From the NCBI GenBank assembly GCA_013003155.1, contig JABDKF010000028.1:1-52448 (forward strand): DNA of 52,448 bases. Reading direction: 5' to 3'. Under the pieces are notes generated by a model. The model was not told where the DNA came from. It worked only from the letters and a program-made list of their open reading frames with translations, and did no database searches. This document shows, one piece after another, positions 1 through 7,192 of the stretch (within the stretch, counting starts at the first letter, position 1; each line of letters starts with the position of its first letter). The stretch comes from Woeseia sp. GTDB taxonomy: Bacteria > Pseudomonadota > Gammaproteobacteria > Steroidobacterales > Woeseiaceae. The position numbers and the translations under genes were made by a program.

Positions 1-192
1 TATGAAGATTGGCCGTCATGCTGGATCAATGCTCTGGTGACTGCACCTGACTCCTTCAGGCATCGGAAACTAAAGGGACATTGCCATAACGCCCGGCGGC
101 GAAGCTGTGATAGACCTCCCACTTATCGGGGAAATTGCTTTGAAATCTCCTTTTGAATTAGCTATTTAAGTCTACGGAGTGGTTTTGGGTGT
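1..192. other. Window edge without a recognisable gene
   Basis: No open frame here carries a recognisable motif. One forward frame stays open from base 1 for about 55 codons, rich in Arg and Cys, and could be the tail of a gene that starts outside the window. Its composition looks like chance translation. I see no clear terminator for the cysteine synthase that ends at 193. Confidence 0.4.
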
Positions 193-1152
193 TTACGACT
201 CCTGGCCCGCCAGCCAGTCGTCGTCCGAACCGTCGTTTACGCCCTCGAACAAAGGCGTGGTCAGGTAACGCTCGCCGGTATCTGGCAACATCGCCAACAG
301 CACGGAGCCTTTCGCTGCTTTGGCGGCCACATGCAGCGCGGCAGCTACCGTACCGCCTGCTGAGATTCCGACGAATATTCCCTCCTCCGCACCCAGCCGA
401 CGAGCCGTGGCGATACTTTCATCGTCCGAAACTGGCACGAGTTCATCAAAAATATCGCGATTCAATACAGCCGGAATGAAATCAGGCGTCCAGCCCTGGA
501 TCTTGTGCGGATGCCAGTCATCACCGGCCAGCAGTGCTGCGCCGGCTGGCTCGGTCGCAACGATGCGAATGTCTGGCCGGGCTGCTTTCAGAATTTCGCC
601 CGCGCCGGTCATCGTTCCGCCGGTACCGTAACCGGTTACCCAGTAGTCGAGGCGCCGGCCGGCGAAATCCTTGAGAATTTCAGGGCCGGTAGTATTTCGG
701 TGGTAAGCGGGATTCGCCGGGTTTTCAAACTGGCGCGCCAGGAACCAACCGTGTTGTTCGGCAAGCGCAGCGGCTTTTTTGACCATGCCGCTGCCGCGCT
801 CGGCGGCCGGCGTCAGTATTACTTTTGCACCCAGGCCGCGCATGATCTTGCGGCGCTCGACCGAGAACGATTCTGCCATCACGGCCACAAACGGATAGCC
901 GCGGGCGGCACATACCATGGCCAGTGCGATACCGGTATTTCCAGAGGTGGCTTCAATGACCGTTTGTCCGGGCTGGAGCGCACCGCGCTGCTCGGCATCG
1001 GTAATAATGGCAAGTGCCAGCCGATCCTTCACTGATGCCATAGGATTGAACGATTCCACCTTCACGTACATCCGCACGTGGGCCGGCGCCAGTCGCTGCA
1101 ACCTGACTACTGGTGTATCGCCAATCGTCTCCAGAATACTGTCGTAGATCAT
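193..1152 (-). CDS. cysK: Cysteine synthase (O-acetylserine sulfhydrylase), CysK-like
   Basis: PLP enzyme that makes cysteine from O-acetylserine and sulfide in the cytoplasm. It is 319 residues, normal for the family. The PLP lysine is K42 in NPMASVKDR, the substrate loop TSGNTG is at 69-74, the phosphate-binding glycine loop GTGGT at 176-180, and GISAGG near 262-267 holds the pyridine-nitrogen serine. The stretch QFENPANP with TTGPEI, and HKIQG near 216-220, resemble CysK more than CysM, though the loop after HKIQG (WTPDF) differs from the usual GIGAGF. A longer frame exists upstream, but the ATG at 1150-1152 follows a strong GGGGGGAA ribosome site. It is divergent from a CysB-like DNA-binding protein, which suggests sulfur-responsive control. 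Confidence 0.88.
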   Translation of the reverse strand: MIYDSILETIGDTPVVRLQRLAPAHVRMYVKVESFNPMASVKDRLALAIITDAEQRGALQPGQTVIEATSGNTGIALAMVCAARGYPFVAVMAESFSVERRKIMRGLGAKVILTPAAERGSGMVKKAAALAEQHGWFLARQFENPANPAYHRNTTGPEILKDFAGRRLDYWVTGYGTGGTMTGAGEILKAARPDIRIVATEPAGAALLAGDDWHPHKIQGWTPDFIPAVLNRDIFDELVPVSDDESIATARRLGAEEGIFVGISAGGTVAAALHVAAKAAKGSVLLAMLPDTGERYLTTPLFEGVNDGSDDDWLAGQES

Positions 1153-1292
1153 TGTTCCCCCCTGACTTCGCCACGCAAAGTGTCGCTTTATAGTAGTCAA
1201 CTGTACGCCAAATGGTGGCGCTCAGATGAAACATTTGTCCTGTCGAATGGTCTATTGCTGCTTGGGGCAAAGCTTTAAGCGGACGGTTTAAT
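1153..1292. promoter_or_regulatory. Divergent promoter region between cysK and the CysB-like gene
   Basis: This 140-bp spacer must hold both divergent promoters. A short inverted repeat CGCCA-N5-TGGCG lies at 1206-1220, near the middle, and could be an operator. I could not assign clean -35/-10 hexamers. LysR proteins often bind between divergent genes, so the position fits, but the site itself is a weak call. Confidence 0.35.
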
Positions 1293-1610
1293 ATGAAACT
1301 GCAACAGCTGAAGTATTTACTGGCGATCGTTGATAACGGACTGAATATTACTGCCGCAGCGGAGCGTCTTTATACCTCGCAACCCGGAGTCAGTAAGCAA
1401 CTGAAGTTGTTGGAGGAAGAACTCGGCACGAAATTATTTGAGCGCAAGGGAAAATGTCTCGTCGGCACAACCGCAGTTGGCGAGAAGATTGTCGAGCGGG
1501 CGAGATTAGTGATGCGAGAGGTGGATCAAATACGTTCGCTGGCAAATTTTGTCACCGCGCGTGAGCTGGAGGAAAGCCGCCCGGCGGCGACGCCCTCGCA
1601 AATGGCCTGA
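1293..1610 (+). CDS. CysB-like LysR protein reduced to its HTH domain
   Basis: The 105 residues match only the first third of a LysR regulator. A winged helix-turn-helix occupies about 1-60, including LYTSQPGVSKQLKLLEEELG, which is close to CysB, and a linker helix runs to about 87. The tail is an unrelated, Pro/Ala-rich 18 residues. CysB is normally about 324 residues with a periplasmic-binding-like effector domain; none follows here, because only 39 bp separate the stop from the convergent gene. The protein could still dimerise through its linker helix and bind DNA without sensing an inducer, or it may be a remnant. The frame is intact and the start ATG is preceded by a weak GGACGG. Its place beside cysK supports a sulfur link. 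Confidence 0.8.
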   Translation: MKLQQLKYLLAIVDNGLNITAAAERLYTSQPGVSKQLKLLEEELGTKLFERKGKCLVGTTAVGEKIVERARLVMREVDQIRSLANFVTARELEESRPAATPSQMA

Positions 1611-1649
1611 GGTTAACAGGCAACGAAGCGGACTATCTGAACGCGCCTG

Positions 1650-2246
1650 TCAATAAATACGGATACCACCGTGACGCTTGCGGCTACGGTAATCCGTCCA
1701 CCACAAGCCACCCAAGAACCCTGCCAAGAGGCAAACAGCGGTCGCCCCACCTACCCAGCGCAGAGGCAAACTGTTTTTGTATTGCTCGAAACGCTTGCTG
1801 TAATCATCGACGACTATGTTCAGCTCAGAAATTGTTTGATCACTTGTTTCCAAAGCGGCGTTGCTTGATTGCAGATCTTGTTCGAGTGCGGCAATGGTTG
1901 CCGCGGGCTGAGCAAACGATTGTTGCAAGTCGACAAGTTCCTGCTGCAAACGCGCCGCTTCCGCCTGCGCTTCCGCAACGATCAACTTGGCAGGTTTTTC
2001 CGTTACCAGGTAGGCGGCCTTGACGTATCCCTGGGTACCCTCTGGCAAACGAATCAGGGCATAGTTTCGGTTGCGCTCCAGAATTGTCATTTGTTGCCCG
2101 CTCTCGAGCATCTGGAAGGCGCGATCATTGGTATCTGCAGCCCGATGCAAGCCAAGGCGAAGTGTATCGGTGACGTAAGCCGTTTCTGTTTGTGCCATTA
2201 GCTGCGCTGTGGAAAAAATCAAAAAAACCAGCAGTATCAGTCGCAT
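1650..2246 (-). CDS. YgiM-like SH3-domain membrane protein
   Basis: A 198-residue envelope protein. An N-terminal signal peptide (about 1-18, ending LMA) is followed by a bacterial SH3 domain (about 20-85), an Ala/Gln/Leu-rich coiled coil (about 88-155), a single transmembrane helix (about 165-185) and a basic RSRKRHGG tail. This order matches the YgiM/TIGR04211 family, whose role is poorly known but envelope-associated. The start is supported by GAGGGG just upstream. It is convergent with the CysB-like gene and transcribed in the same direction as dacB upstream, with a 105-bp gap. Confidence 0.82.
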   Translation of the reverse strand: MRLILLVFLIFSTAQLMAQTETAYVTDTLRLGLHRAADTNDRAFQMLESGQQMTILERNRNYALIRLPEGTQGYVKAAYLVTEKPAKLIVAEAQAEAARLQQELVDLQQSFAQPAATIAALEQDLQSSNAALETSDQTISELNIVVDDYSKRFEQYKNSLPLRWVGGATAVCLLAGFLGGLWWTDYRSRKRHGGIRIY

Positions 2247-2351
2247 TTTTGGCCCCTCGGCGCACTCGGCGAGTCATGGTGTCTACGAATTTAACGGGCG
2301 CAGTGTACTAGATGCCAGTCATTGTTGCGCGCTGTGCTGCCGTGACCGTGT

Positions 2352-3788
2352 TCAGTGATCCTGCACCCAATTCAATAAAGCTTCCTGCACCTCGTCACCG
2401 ATACCACGATGCACATTGGTGTAGTTGATTAGCACGACAACCGAAAACCGGTCGCCAGAACGTGCCTGCGTATAGCCACCAATTGCACTGACGTGGTCAA
2501 GCGAGCCTGTTTTCATATGCGCCATGCCCCGCAGCCGCGCGCTGTCTAATCGCTTCGATAAGGTGCCGTCCATTCCAGATAACGGCAGTGACGCAATAAA
2601 TTCCGGCATATACCGGTTAGCGAAACCGTAACTCAGCAACGCGGTCAGGTGGCGCGCCGTGATTCGCGCATCACGGGAAAGCCCCGCACCGTTGGCGAGC
2701 TTCAGTTCCGGAAAATCCATGCCGCGAGTTTGCAACCAGTCTTCGATAATCGCACGCCCTTCTGCTTCTGTACCCGGCGGGCCACGCAACTCCGCAGCCA
2801 GCGTCAACAGGAGCTGTCGGGCCATGACATTGTTGCTGTGCTTGTTAACCTTTGTGATCACGTCCGCCAACGGTAACGATTCGAAAACGAGATCGGGTTC
2901 AACATCAGTGGGCGCCCGTGCGTTCCTGTAGGTACCGGTTATGCTGCCGCCGGATTCCGACCAAAGTGATTTGAAAAGGCCGTATGTATAGGCATTGTGA
3001 TCGAGTGCCGCACGGTCCATCGAATATTTACGGCACCCGGCGGGAAATTTGCCCGAGAATTCAAACCGGCCATTGTCATCATCTGCATCGATCCGAATGC
3101 CGCGTTGGTAGCCCCTGCATGCGCCGGGTGCAACCCTCAGCCGATTCACGATGGCGACGTTTGTCAATGGCGGCTCATGGGAGATATTTACCTTGTCACC
3201 CGCGGGCGTGAACTGATAACGCAAGACCTTGTAGTTTGTCATCAGCGCGTTCGGCGCGACGTTGTAGGCACGCAGTGGTTCCCGGTCAAAGGCGCCCGGA
3301 TCGTAATCGCCTTGCTCAAACCAGCTGTCATCGAGCAACAGGTTGCCGTCGATGTGGTTGACGCCGAGTGCGCGCAGCTGACGTTGCAGCTGCCATAAAC
3401 GCTCCGTCACGAGGTAAGGGTCACCGTATCCCTTCAACAATATATCGCCATGAAGCATGCCGTCGCGGAGCTCACCCAATAGGAATACCTCGGTATTCCA
3501 GGTGAAAGTCGGTCCAAGCGTATCGAGCGCCACCAGCGTCGTGAGCAATTTCATGGTCGATGCCGGGTTGCGGGCGACATCCGCGTTAAAAGCCAGGATT
3601 GTCTTGCGTTGCGTCAGGTTGTGAACCTGCATGCTGACGCGATCGTCCGGAATATTGCGGTGCGCAAGGACCGCCTGCACCTCGGCTGGCAATTCCTCGT
3701 TTGCGTTTACCGGCGCAGCCAACAACAAGATCGAGCTGCAGAACGCGGCGAGCACCCTTAAACCATTCAAATGTCGGACCGTCGTCAT
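2352..3788 (-). CDS. dacB: D-alanyl-D-alanine carboxypeptidase/endopeptidase PBP4
   Basis: Peptidase S13 enzyme that trims or cuts peptidoglycan cross-links in the periplasm. All three penicillin-binding motifs are visible: S77-T-M-K80 with the nucleophile serine, S318-N-N, and K426-T-G. A signal peptide covers about 1-29. The length of 478 matches E. coli PBP4 (477). The ATG at 3786-3788 is preferred over one 18 bp upstream because it has AGGG about 10 bases ahead and gives a cleaner signal peptide. It lies 20 bp downstream of the sigma54 activator and on the same strand, so the two are probably co-transcribed, an uncommon partner for PBP4. Confidence 0.93.
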   Translation of the reverse strand: MTTVRHLNGLRVLAAFCSSILLLAAPVNANEELPAEVQAVLAHRNIPDDRVSMQVHNLTQRKTILAFNADVARNPASTMKLLTTLVALDTLGPTFTWNTEVFLLGELRDGMLHGDILLKGYGDPYLVTERLWQLQRQLRALGVNHIDGNLLLDDSWFEQGDYDPGAFDREPLRAYNVAPNALMTNYKVLRYQFTPAGDKVNISHEPPLTNVAIVNRLRVAPGACRGYQRGIRIDADDDNGRFEFSGKFPAGCRKYSMDRAALDHNAYTYGLFKSLWSESGGSITGTYRNARAPTDVEPDLVFESLPLADVITKVNKHSNNVMARQLLLTLAAELRGPPGTEAEGRAIIEDWLQTRGMDFPELKLANGAGLSRDARITARHLTALLSYGFANRYMPEFIASLPLSGMDGTLSKRLDSARLRGMAHMKTGSLDHVSAIGGYTQARSGDRFSVVVLINYTNVHRGIGDEVQEALLNWVQDH

Positions 3789-3808
3789 GCTATCAGTGCC
3801 CTGCAAAG

Positions 3809-5605
3809 CTAGCCGGGCCGCTTAAGTTCGAAAGATTTTATGCGATCGGCTAGCGTTGTTGGTCGTAAGCCCAGCAAATCAGCGGCGCCGCCTTTTCCGG
3901 AGACTCGCCAGTTGCTTTTTTGCAAAGCCTTTCGCAGGTTTTCTTTTTGAAACTGGCGCATTTCAATCTCGTTCAAGAATGCTGAGTCATCCCCGGCCGG
4001 TGCCACACCGACAGCGTCACTGTCCGGCTTTGAGTCGGGCATGGAAAGCTCGAGTCGCAGTGTCTCATCTTTCGCGAGTATGACAGCGCGCTCGATGACA
4101 TTTTTGAGCTCACGCACGTTGCCGGGCCAGTCATATGCCGTTATTGCCGCAACCTGGCGGTTGGTGAGTTTGAGCTTCGTCCGACCAAACTCCGTGCAGG
4201 CCTTATCCAGAAAATGCTGGGCCAGCTGCGGCAAATCCTCCTGCCGCCGCCGTAGCGGTGGCACGCTAATGGGAAACACGCTAAGTCGATAGTACAAATC
4301 TTCACGGAACTCGCCGTTTACCACCAGCTCCTCGAGGTCACGATTGGTCGCGGCGATAACCCGCACATCAACTGAGCGCGTGATGTCATCGCCGACTCGT
4401 TCAAATTCGCTTTCTTGCAGAACCCGTAGCAACTTGCCCTGCAGCTCGATGGGAATTTCGCCAACCTCGTCGAGAAATATCGTTCCACCATCCGCGAGCT
4501 GGAAGCGTCCGACGCGGTCTCGATGGGCACCGGTAAACGCGCCTTTGACGTGGCCAAAAAACTCGCTTTCAAATAATTCCTTCGGAATAGATGCGCAATT
4601 CACCTTTACCAGTGGCGCGTCGGCGCGTGAGCTGCGCGCGTGGATAGCGTGCGCGACCAGCTCCTTGCCTACCCCGGATTCGCCCAGGATCAGAACGCTC
4701 GCCGGCGTCTGCGCCACCGCATCAACCTGTGAAAGCATGTACTTCAGGGCCGGACTGCGGCCGACAATACGACCGAAATCCATTGCGACGTTGACCTCTT
4801 CGCGCAGGTAATCGCGTTCACGTTCCAGCTCTTCCCGTAAGCGCGCATTTTCCGCGAGTGTGTCGCGCAGGGCGCGTTCAGCACGGTTGCGTTCCGTCAC
4901 GTCTTTTGAGGCGACCAGCAGCCGCTGCACGCGACCCGCCGAATCTCGCACGGCAGTCGCTGATACCAGCAGTTCGAGAACCTGCCCGTCATGCGTCACC
5001 AACTGGCGAGCCTGATTCTCAAACGTACCTGTGCTCAGGAGGTCTTTCAGTTTGCCACTTGAAAGGCGCTCGCGATCTGCCTTGCTAAAAAAATCAGTGA
5101 CGGGTCGGCCTACAACTTCTTCCCGTGTGTAGCCCATTTTTCTCAACCAATGATCTGTCACTGTAATAATCCGGCCGCTGGCGTCGACGGTGTGCAGCAT
5201 GGCTGGAGTCGCCCGATAGAGCTGGCGATACTTGAGGTTGGCCTGCGCCTGGATGTCGAGCTCTCGGTACATCGCGATCGTGCGCACGGCAGCACCCTTG
5301 CGGCCGGTTTCGACAATGGAATCTGTGAGGCAGTGCACAATCTCGCCGTCTTTCGCGACGAAGGCTATGGGCTTGTCTTTTAGTCGGCCGGTGCGGCGCA
5401 ACGCAGGACGGAACTCCTTGTCGATGCGTTGCGCACTTTCTTCGGTCACGAAACGAGACGGCGGTTGGCCAACCATTTCTTTGCGGGAGAAGCCGAGGCG
5501 GTCGAGAAAAGCGTCACTGATATCCCGGTAGCGGCCGTCTTCCCCAATAGACGTGACCATGGCCGGAGCTCGGCGAAACAACCATTGGTAGTCAGTACTG
5601 GCCAT
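3809..5605 (-). CDS. PAS-PAS sigma54-dependent transcriptional activator
   Basis: A 598-residue enhancer-binding protein that would open RNA polymerase-sigma54 complexes. Two PAS sensor domains (about 5-115 and 122-240) are followed by a helical linker, an AAA+ domain with Walker A GESGVGKE (308-315), the sigma54-contacting GAFTGA loop (355-360) and Walker B FLDEVG (377-382), then a Fis-type helix-turn-helix in the last 45 residues. There is no receiver domain, so the signal is probably a ligand, redox state or partner read by the PAS domains. It is divergent from a gene with a clear -24/-12 promoter, which makes that gene the obvious target. The start lacks a strong ribosome site. Confidence 0.9.
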   Translation of the reverse strand: MASTDYQWLFRRAPAMVTSIGEDGRYRDISDAFLDRLGFSRKEMVGQPPSRFVTEESAQRIDKEFRPALRRTGRLKDKPIAFVAKDGEIVHCLTDSIVETGRKGAAVRTIAMYRELDIQAQANLKYRQLYRATPAMLHTVDASGRIITVTDHWLRKMGYTREEVVGRPVTDFFSKADRERLSSGKLKDLLSTGTFENQARQLVTHDGQVLELLVSATAVRDSAGRVQRLLVASKDVTERNRAERALRDTLAENARLREELERERDYLREEVNVAMDFGRIVGRSPALKYMLSQVDAVAQTPASVLILGESGVGKELVAHAIHARSSRADAPLVKVNCASIPKELFESEFFGHVKGAFTGAHRDRVGRFQLADGGTIFLDEVGEIPIELQGKLLRVLQESEFERVGDDITRSVDVRVIAATNRDLEELVVNGEFREDLYYRLSVFPISVPPLRRRQEDLPQLAQHFLDKACTEFGRTKLKLTNRQVAAITAYDWPGNVRELKNVIERAVILAKDETLRLELSMPDSKPDSDAVGVAPAGDDSAFLNEIEMRQFQKENLRKALQKSNWRVSGKGGAADLLGLRPTTLADRIKSFELKRPG

Positions 5606-5641
5606 GCAGGCATGGTATACGAGAATTCGTAGAAGTCTATA

Positions 5642-5670
5642 ACGGTATTTCGTAAATTACGAAATACCGT
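5642..5670. promoter_or_regulatory. Perfect 29-bp palindrome, likely activator binding site
   Basis: Two perfect 14-bp arms, ACGGTATTTCGTAA and TTACGAAATACCGT, flank a single central A at 5656. The site sits 36 bp from the activator start and about 63 bp upstream of the -24 element on the other strand, a normal distance for a sigma54 enhancer. It would also overlap a possible promoter of the activator gene itself, giving autoregulation. The palindrome is seen directly; the binder is inferred from position. Confidence 0.72.
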
Positions 5671-5686
5671 AAGCTTGGTTTTTTTC

Positions 5687-5699
5687 TAAGCTATTGTTT
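5687..5699 (+). promoter_or_regulatory. Candidate IHF site between enhancer and sigma54 promoter
   Basis: TAAGCTATTGTTT fits the IHF consensus YAANNNNTTGATW with one mismatch. It lies in a T-rich stretch between the palindrome and the -24/-12 promoter, where IHF normally bends DNA to bring the activator to the polymerase. Such short matches arise by chance in AT-rich DNA, so the location carries most of the weight. Confidence 0.45.
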
Positions 5700-5716
5700 T
5701 TATTATATTTCGAATG

Positions 5717-5734
5717 TTGGCATGGACCCTGCAT
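5717..5734 (+). promoter_or_regulatory. Sigma54 (-24/-12) promoter
   Basis: TTGGCATGGACCCTGCAT matches the RpoN consensus, with the invariant GG at 5719-5720 and GC at 5731-5732 separated by exactly 10 bases. Transcription should begin near 5744, giving a leader of about 60 bases before the start codon at 5805. The divergent gene encodes a sigma54 activator and a palindrome lies upstream, so the assignment is well supported by context. Confidence 0.78.
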
Positions 5735-5804
5735 TAGAGCTCAGCAAGATACTTGGTATTTTCCCTGACGACGGAGTGTCCCAGGGTTTGCAGAGGATGC
5801 AGTT

Positions 5805-6059
5805 ATGAAGATTAAGTTGATCGCGAAGTGGCAAGCAGCCGCTCTCGCATCGTTAGTACTCGGCGCCGCGGGTGCGTATGCCGAGCCAGTCAGCGACAGT
5901 GACGCGGACGCCGTGCCGCAGCAGGAAACGCGCGAGCAAGCCGAAGTTGCCAATCGCGAAGCCCTCACCGACGCCCTGGCCCGGATCACCGCAGCAACGC
6001 GACTCGATCTTGACGTCGATCTCCCGGCACGGGTATCGACGCCAGTGTCAGGCGACTAG
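5805..6059 (+). CDS. Small secreted acidic protein under sigma54 control
   Basis: 84 residues, family not recognised. Residues 1-26 form a classical signal peptide (basic MKIKLIAK start, hydrophobic core, AYA cleavage site), leaving a mature chain of about 58 residues that is acidic, Ala-rich, cysteine-free and probably helical (about 40-65). The start has a good ribosome site, AGAGGA seven bases upstream. It is the first gene after the -24/-12 promoter and divergent from the PAS activator, so it is probably that regulator's main target. Strand and frame are supported by the promoter, ribosome site and signal peptide together. A periplasmic modulator or peptide signal is possible but not shown. 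Confidence 0.75.
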   Translation: MKIKLIAKWQAAALASLVLGAAGAYAEPVSDSDADAVPQQETREQAEVANREALTDALARITAATRLDLDVDLPARVSTPVSGD

Positions 6060-6083
6060 TCGAGTTTGATGTAAGAAAACTAT

Positions 6084-6253
6084 CGGTGGCAAAAGCCGCT
6101 GCGGCAGTCCCCCCCCTGAATGCCCAGCGCGCGCCCCGACAGCGCAACGCCTCAAGGCGTTGCAACGGGCGAAACGTCCGGCGGCATGTCCCCTCATGCC
6201 GCGAACATTAGGGAGCCAGGTATTCGCGCGCTGCGCGGCATGCCTGGCTCCCT
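6084..6253 (+). ncRNA. Hairpin-rich 3' region, candidate regulatory RNA
   Basis: Downstream of the small secreted protein the transcript would fold into five hairpins in 170 bases: 6084-6101 (7-bp stem with two G-U pairs, AAAA loop), 6144-6163 (8-bp, UCAA loop), 6165-6179 (6-bp, AAA loop), 6181-6202 (8-bp, UCCCCU loop) and the terminator at 6210-6253. A run of eight C at 6109-6116 lies unpaired between the first two. Unpaired C-rich segments are typical seed regions of small RNAs that pair with ribosome binding sites. No known RNA family was recognised. It may be a 3'UTR-derived small RNA or only a structured 3' end. Confidence 0.45.
6210..6253 (+). terminator. Rho-independent terminator of the sigma54 transcript
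   Basis: An 11-bp stem, AGGGAGCCAGG at 6210-6220 with CCTGGCTCCCT at 6243-6253, encloses an inner CGCGC/GCGCG stem and is followed by TTCTTTATT. The T-rich tail lies on the plus strand, so it ends the transcript of the small secreted protein. It also separates that unit from the convergent gene ending at 6262. Confidence 0.82.
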
Positions 6254-6261
6254 TTCTTTAT

Positions 6262-6522
6262 TCAGGATTCACCGCGGTAGGACGCTGCATTCTTGCTGCG
6301 GCGCTTTGATGCCTCAGCGCTGATGCGTTCGCGAACCTTGTGCAGCCAGCGACGCGCCCAGGCAAATTCAAGGCCCAGTATGGCCAGCCCGACCGGAATG
6401 ACGACGAAGGCAGGCCCCGGAGTAACAATCATGATGACGCCGGCCAGCAAGACCGTTGCACCGACGATGCCAATAACAACGCGTCGTGCAAACCGGTAAG
6501 TCATGCCAAAAGCTGCTTTCAC
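6262..6522 (-). CDS. PGPGW-family small transmembrane protein
   Basis: 86 residues with two adjacent hydrophobic helices (about 15-33 and 36-54) separated by TPGPAFVVIPVG, which resembles the Pro-Gly motif of the PGPGW/TIGR02611 family, and a basic C-terminal tail. The family's function is unknown; it sits in the inner membrane. I chose the GTG at 6520-6522 because AGAGGA lies about seven bases upstream; the internal ATG at residue 7 has no ribosome site. It converges on the terminator of the small secreted gene. Confidence 0.72.
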   Translation of the reverse strand: MKAAFGMTYRFARRVVIGIVGATVLLAGVIMIVTPGPAFVVIPVGLAILGLEFAWARRWLHKVRERISAEASKRRSKNAASYRGES

Positions 6523-6621
6523 CGAAAATCCTCTTCACGCTGCGTTTGCACCGTTGGCGCAACTTGCCGCGACGCGCAACCCGTGCTTGTATTTCTTGCG
6601 CTGTATCGTAGCCTTGGACCA

Positions 6622-7185
6622 ATGAAATTCCGAACGTTCATGCCGTTGACGCTTATTCTGGTGGCCATTGCCGCTGCGGACCCGTCTCAGTCAACGCTGA
6701 CGATAACGGCGACGACGCCAAAAGTCGCTATTGCCCGGCACAGTGAGGGCCGGCAATTTATCGAGCTGCCTGACCTTGAGTATCAATTTCTGCTGGAGCC
6801 GCGCTGCAGCAGCGGCTGGGAGCCGCGGGCGATGACCTTAAATATTGCTGATAGCCGCAAAGTCCTGGACGGTGACGCGCTTGACGAGCACGGGTTCCTG
6901 CAAGCGAGTCTCGCAGTGCCGGCCACGCAGTTGGCACCGCTGCCAGTATCGGGCTTCTGTGAAATTATGGAAAATGCGGGTGGCAAAAAAACGAGTGGGC
7001 AAATAACAAAAGGGCAAGGCTCGGCCGAATATTCGGAAATGGCAATTAAGCATTCTTCTGCACTGTCCTTGCAGGCCGCATTGATTTGCGCTGATGGGGA
7101 CACTGAACGCACGATTTACCAATCTCGAACGCTGGCGGTAGCTCTTTTTTGTGACGAAACGCTGGCGCGGACGCCAGGAGAATAG
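6622..7185 (+). CDS. Hypothetical exported protein with four cysteines
   Basis: 187 residues, not recognised. The first 20 residues look like a signal peptide (basic MKFR start, hydrophobic LTLILVAIAA). The mature part is rich in beta-forming segments and has four cysteines (in RCSSGW, GFCEI, LICADG and LFCDE), which could form two disulfides in the periplasm. The frame remains open well upstream of 6622, but only this start gives an export signal. It lies alone, divergent from the PGPGW gene and convergent with the dienelactone hydrolase-like gene seven bases away. Confidence 0.6.
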   Translation: MKFRTFMPLTLILVAIAAADPSQSTLTITATTPKVAIARHSEGRQFIELPDLEYQFLLEPRCSSGWEPRAMTLNIADSRKVLDGDALDEHGFLQASLAVPATQLAPLPVSGFCEIMENAGGKKTSGQITKGQGSAEYSEMAIKHSSALSLQAALICADGDTERTIYQSRTLAVALFCDETLARTPGE

Positions 7186-7192
7186 TGGGTGG

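Noticed and set aside
1-192. An open forward frame from the first base, Arg/Cys-rich
   Set aside because: No motif, no start in view and a composition like chance translation.
6084-6120. GGCAAAAGCC motif resembling part of a c-di-GMP riboswitch
   Set aside because: It follows, rather than precedes, a gene and the other aptamer helices and tetraloop are missing.
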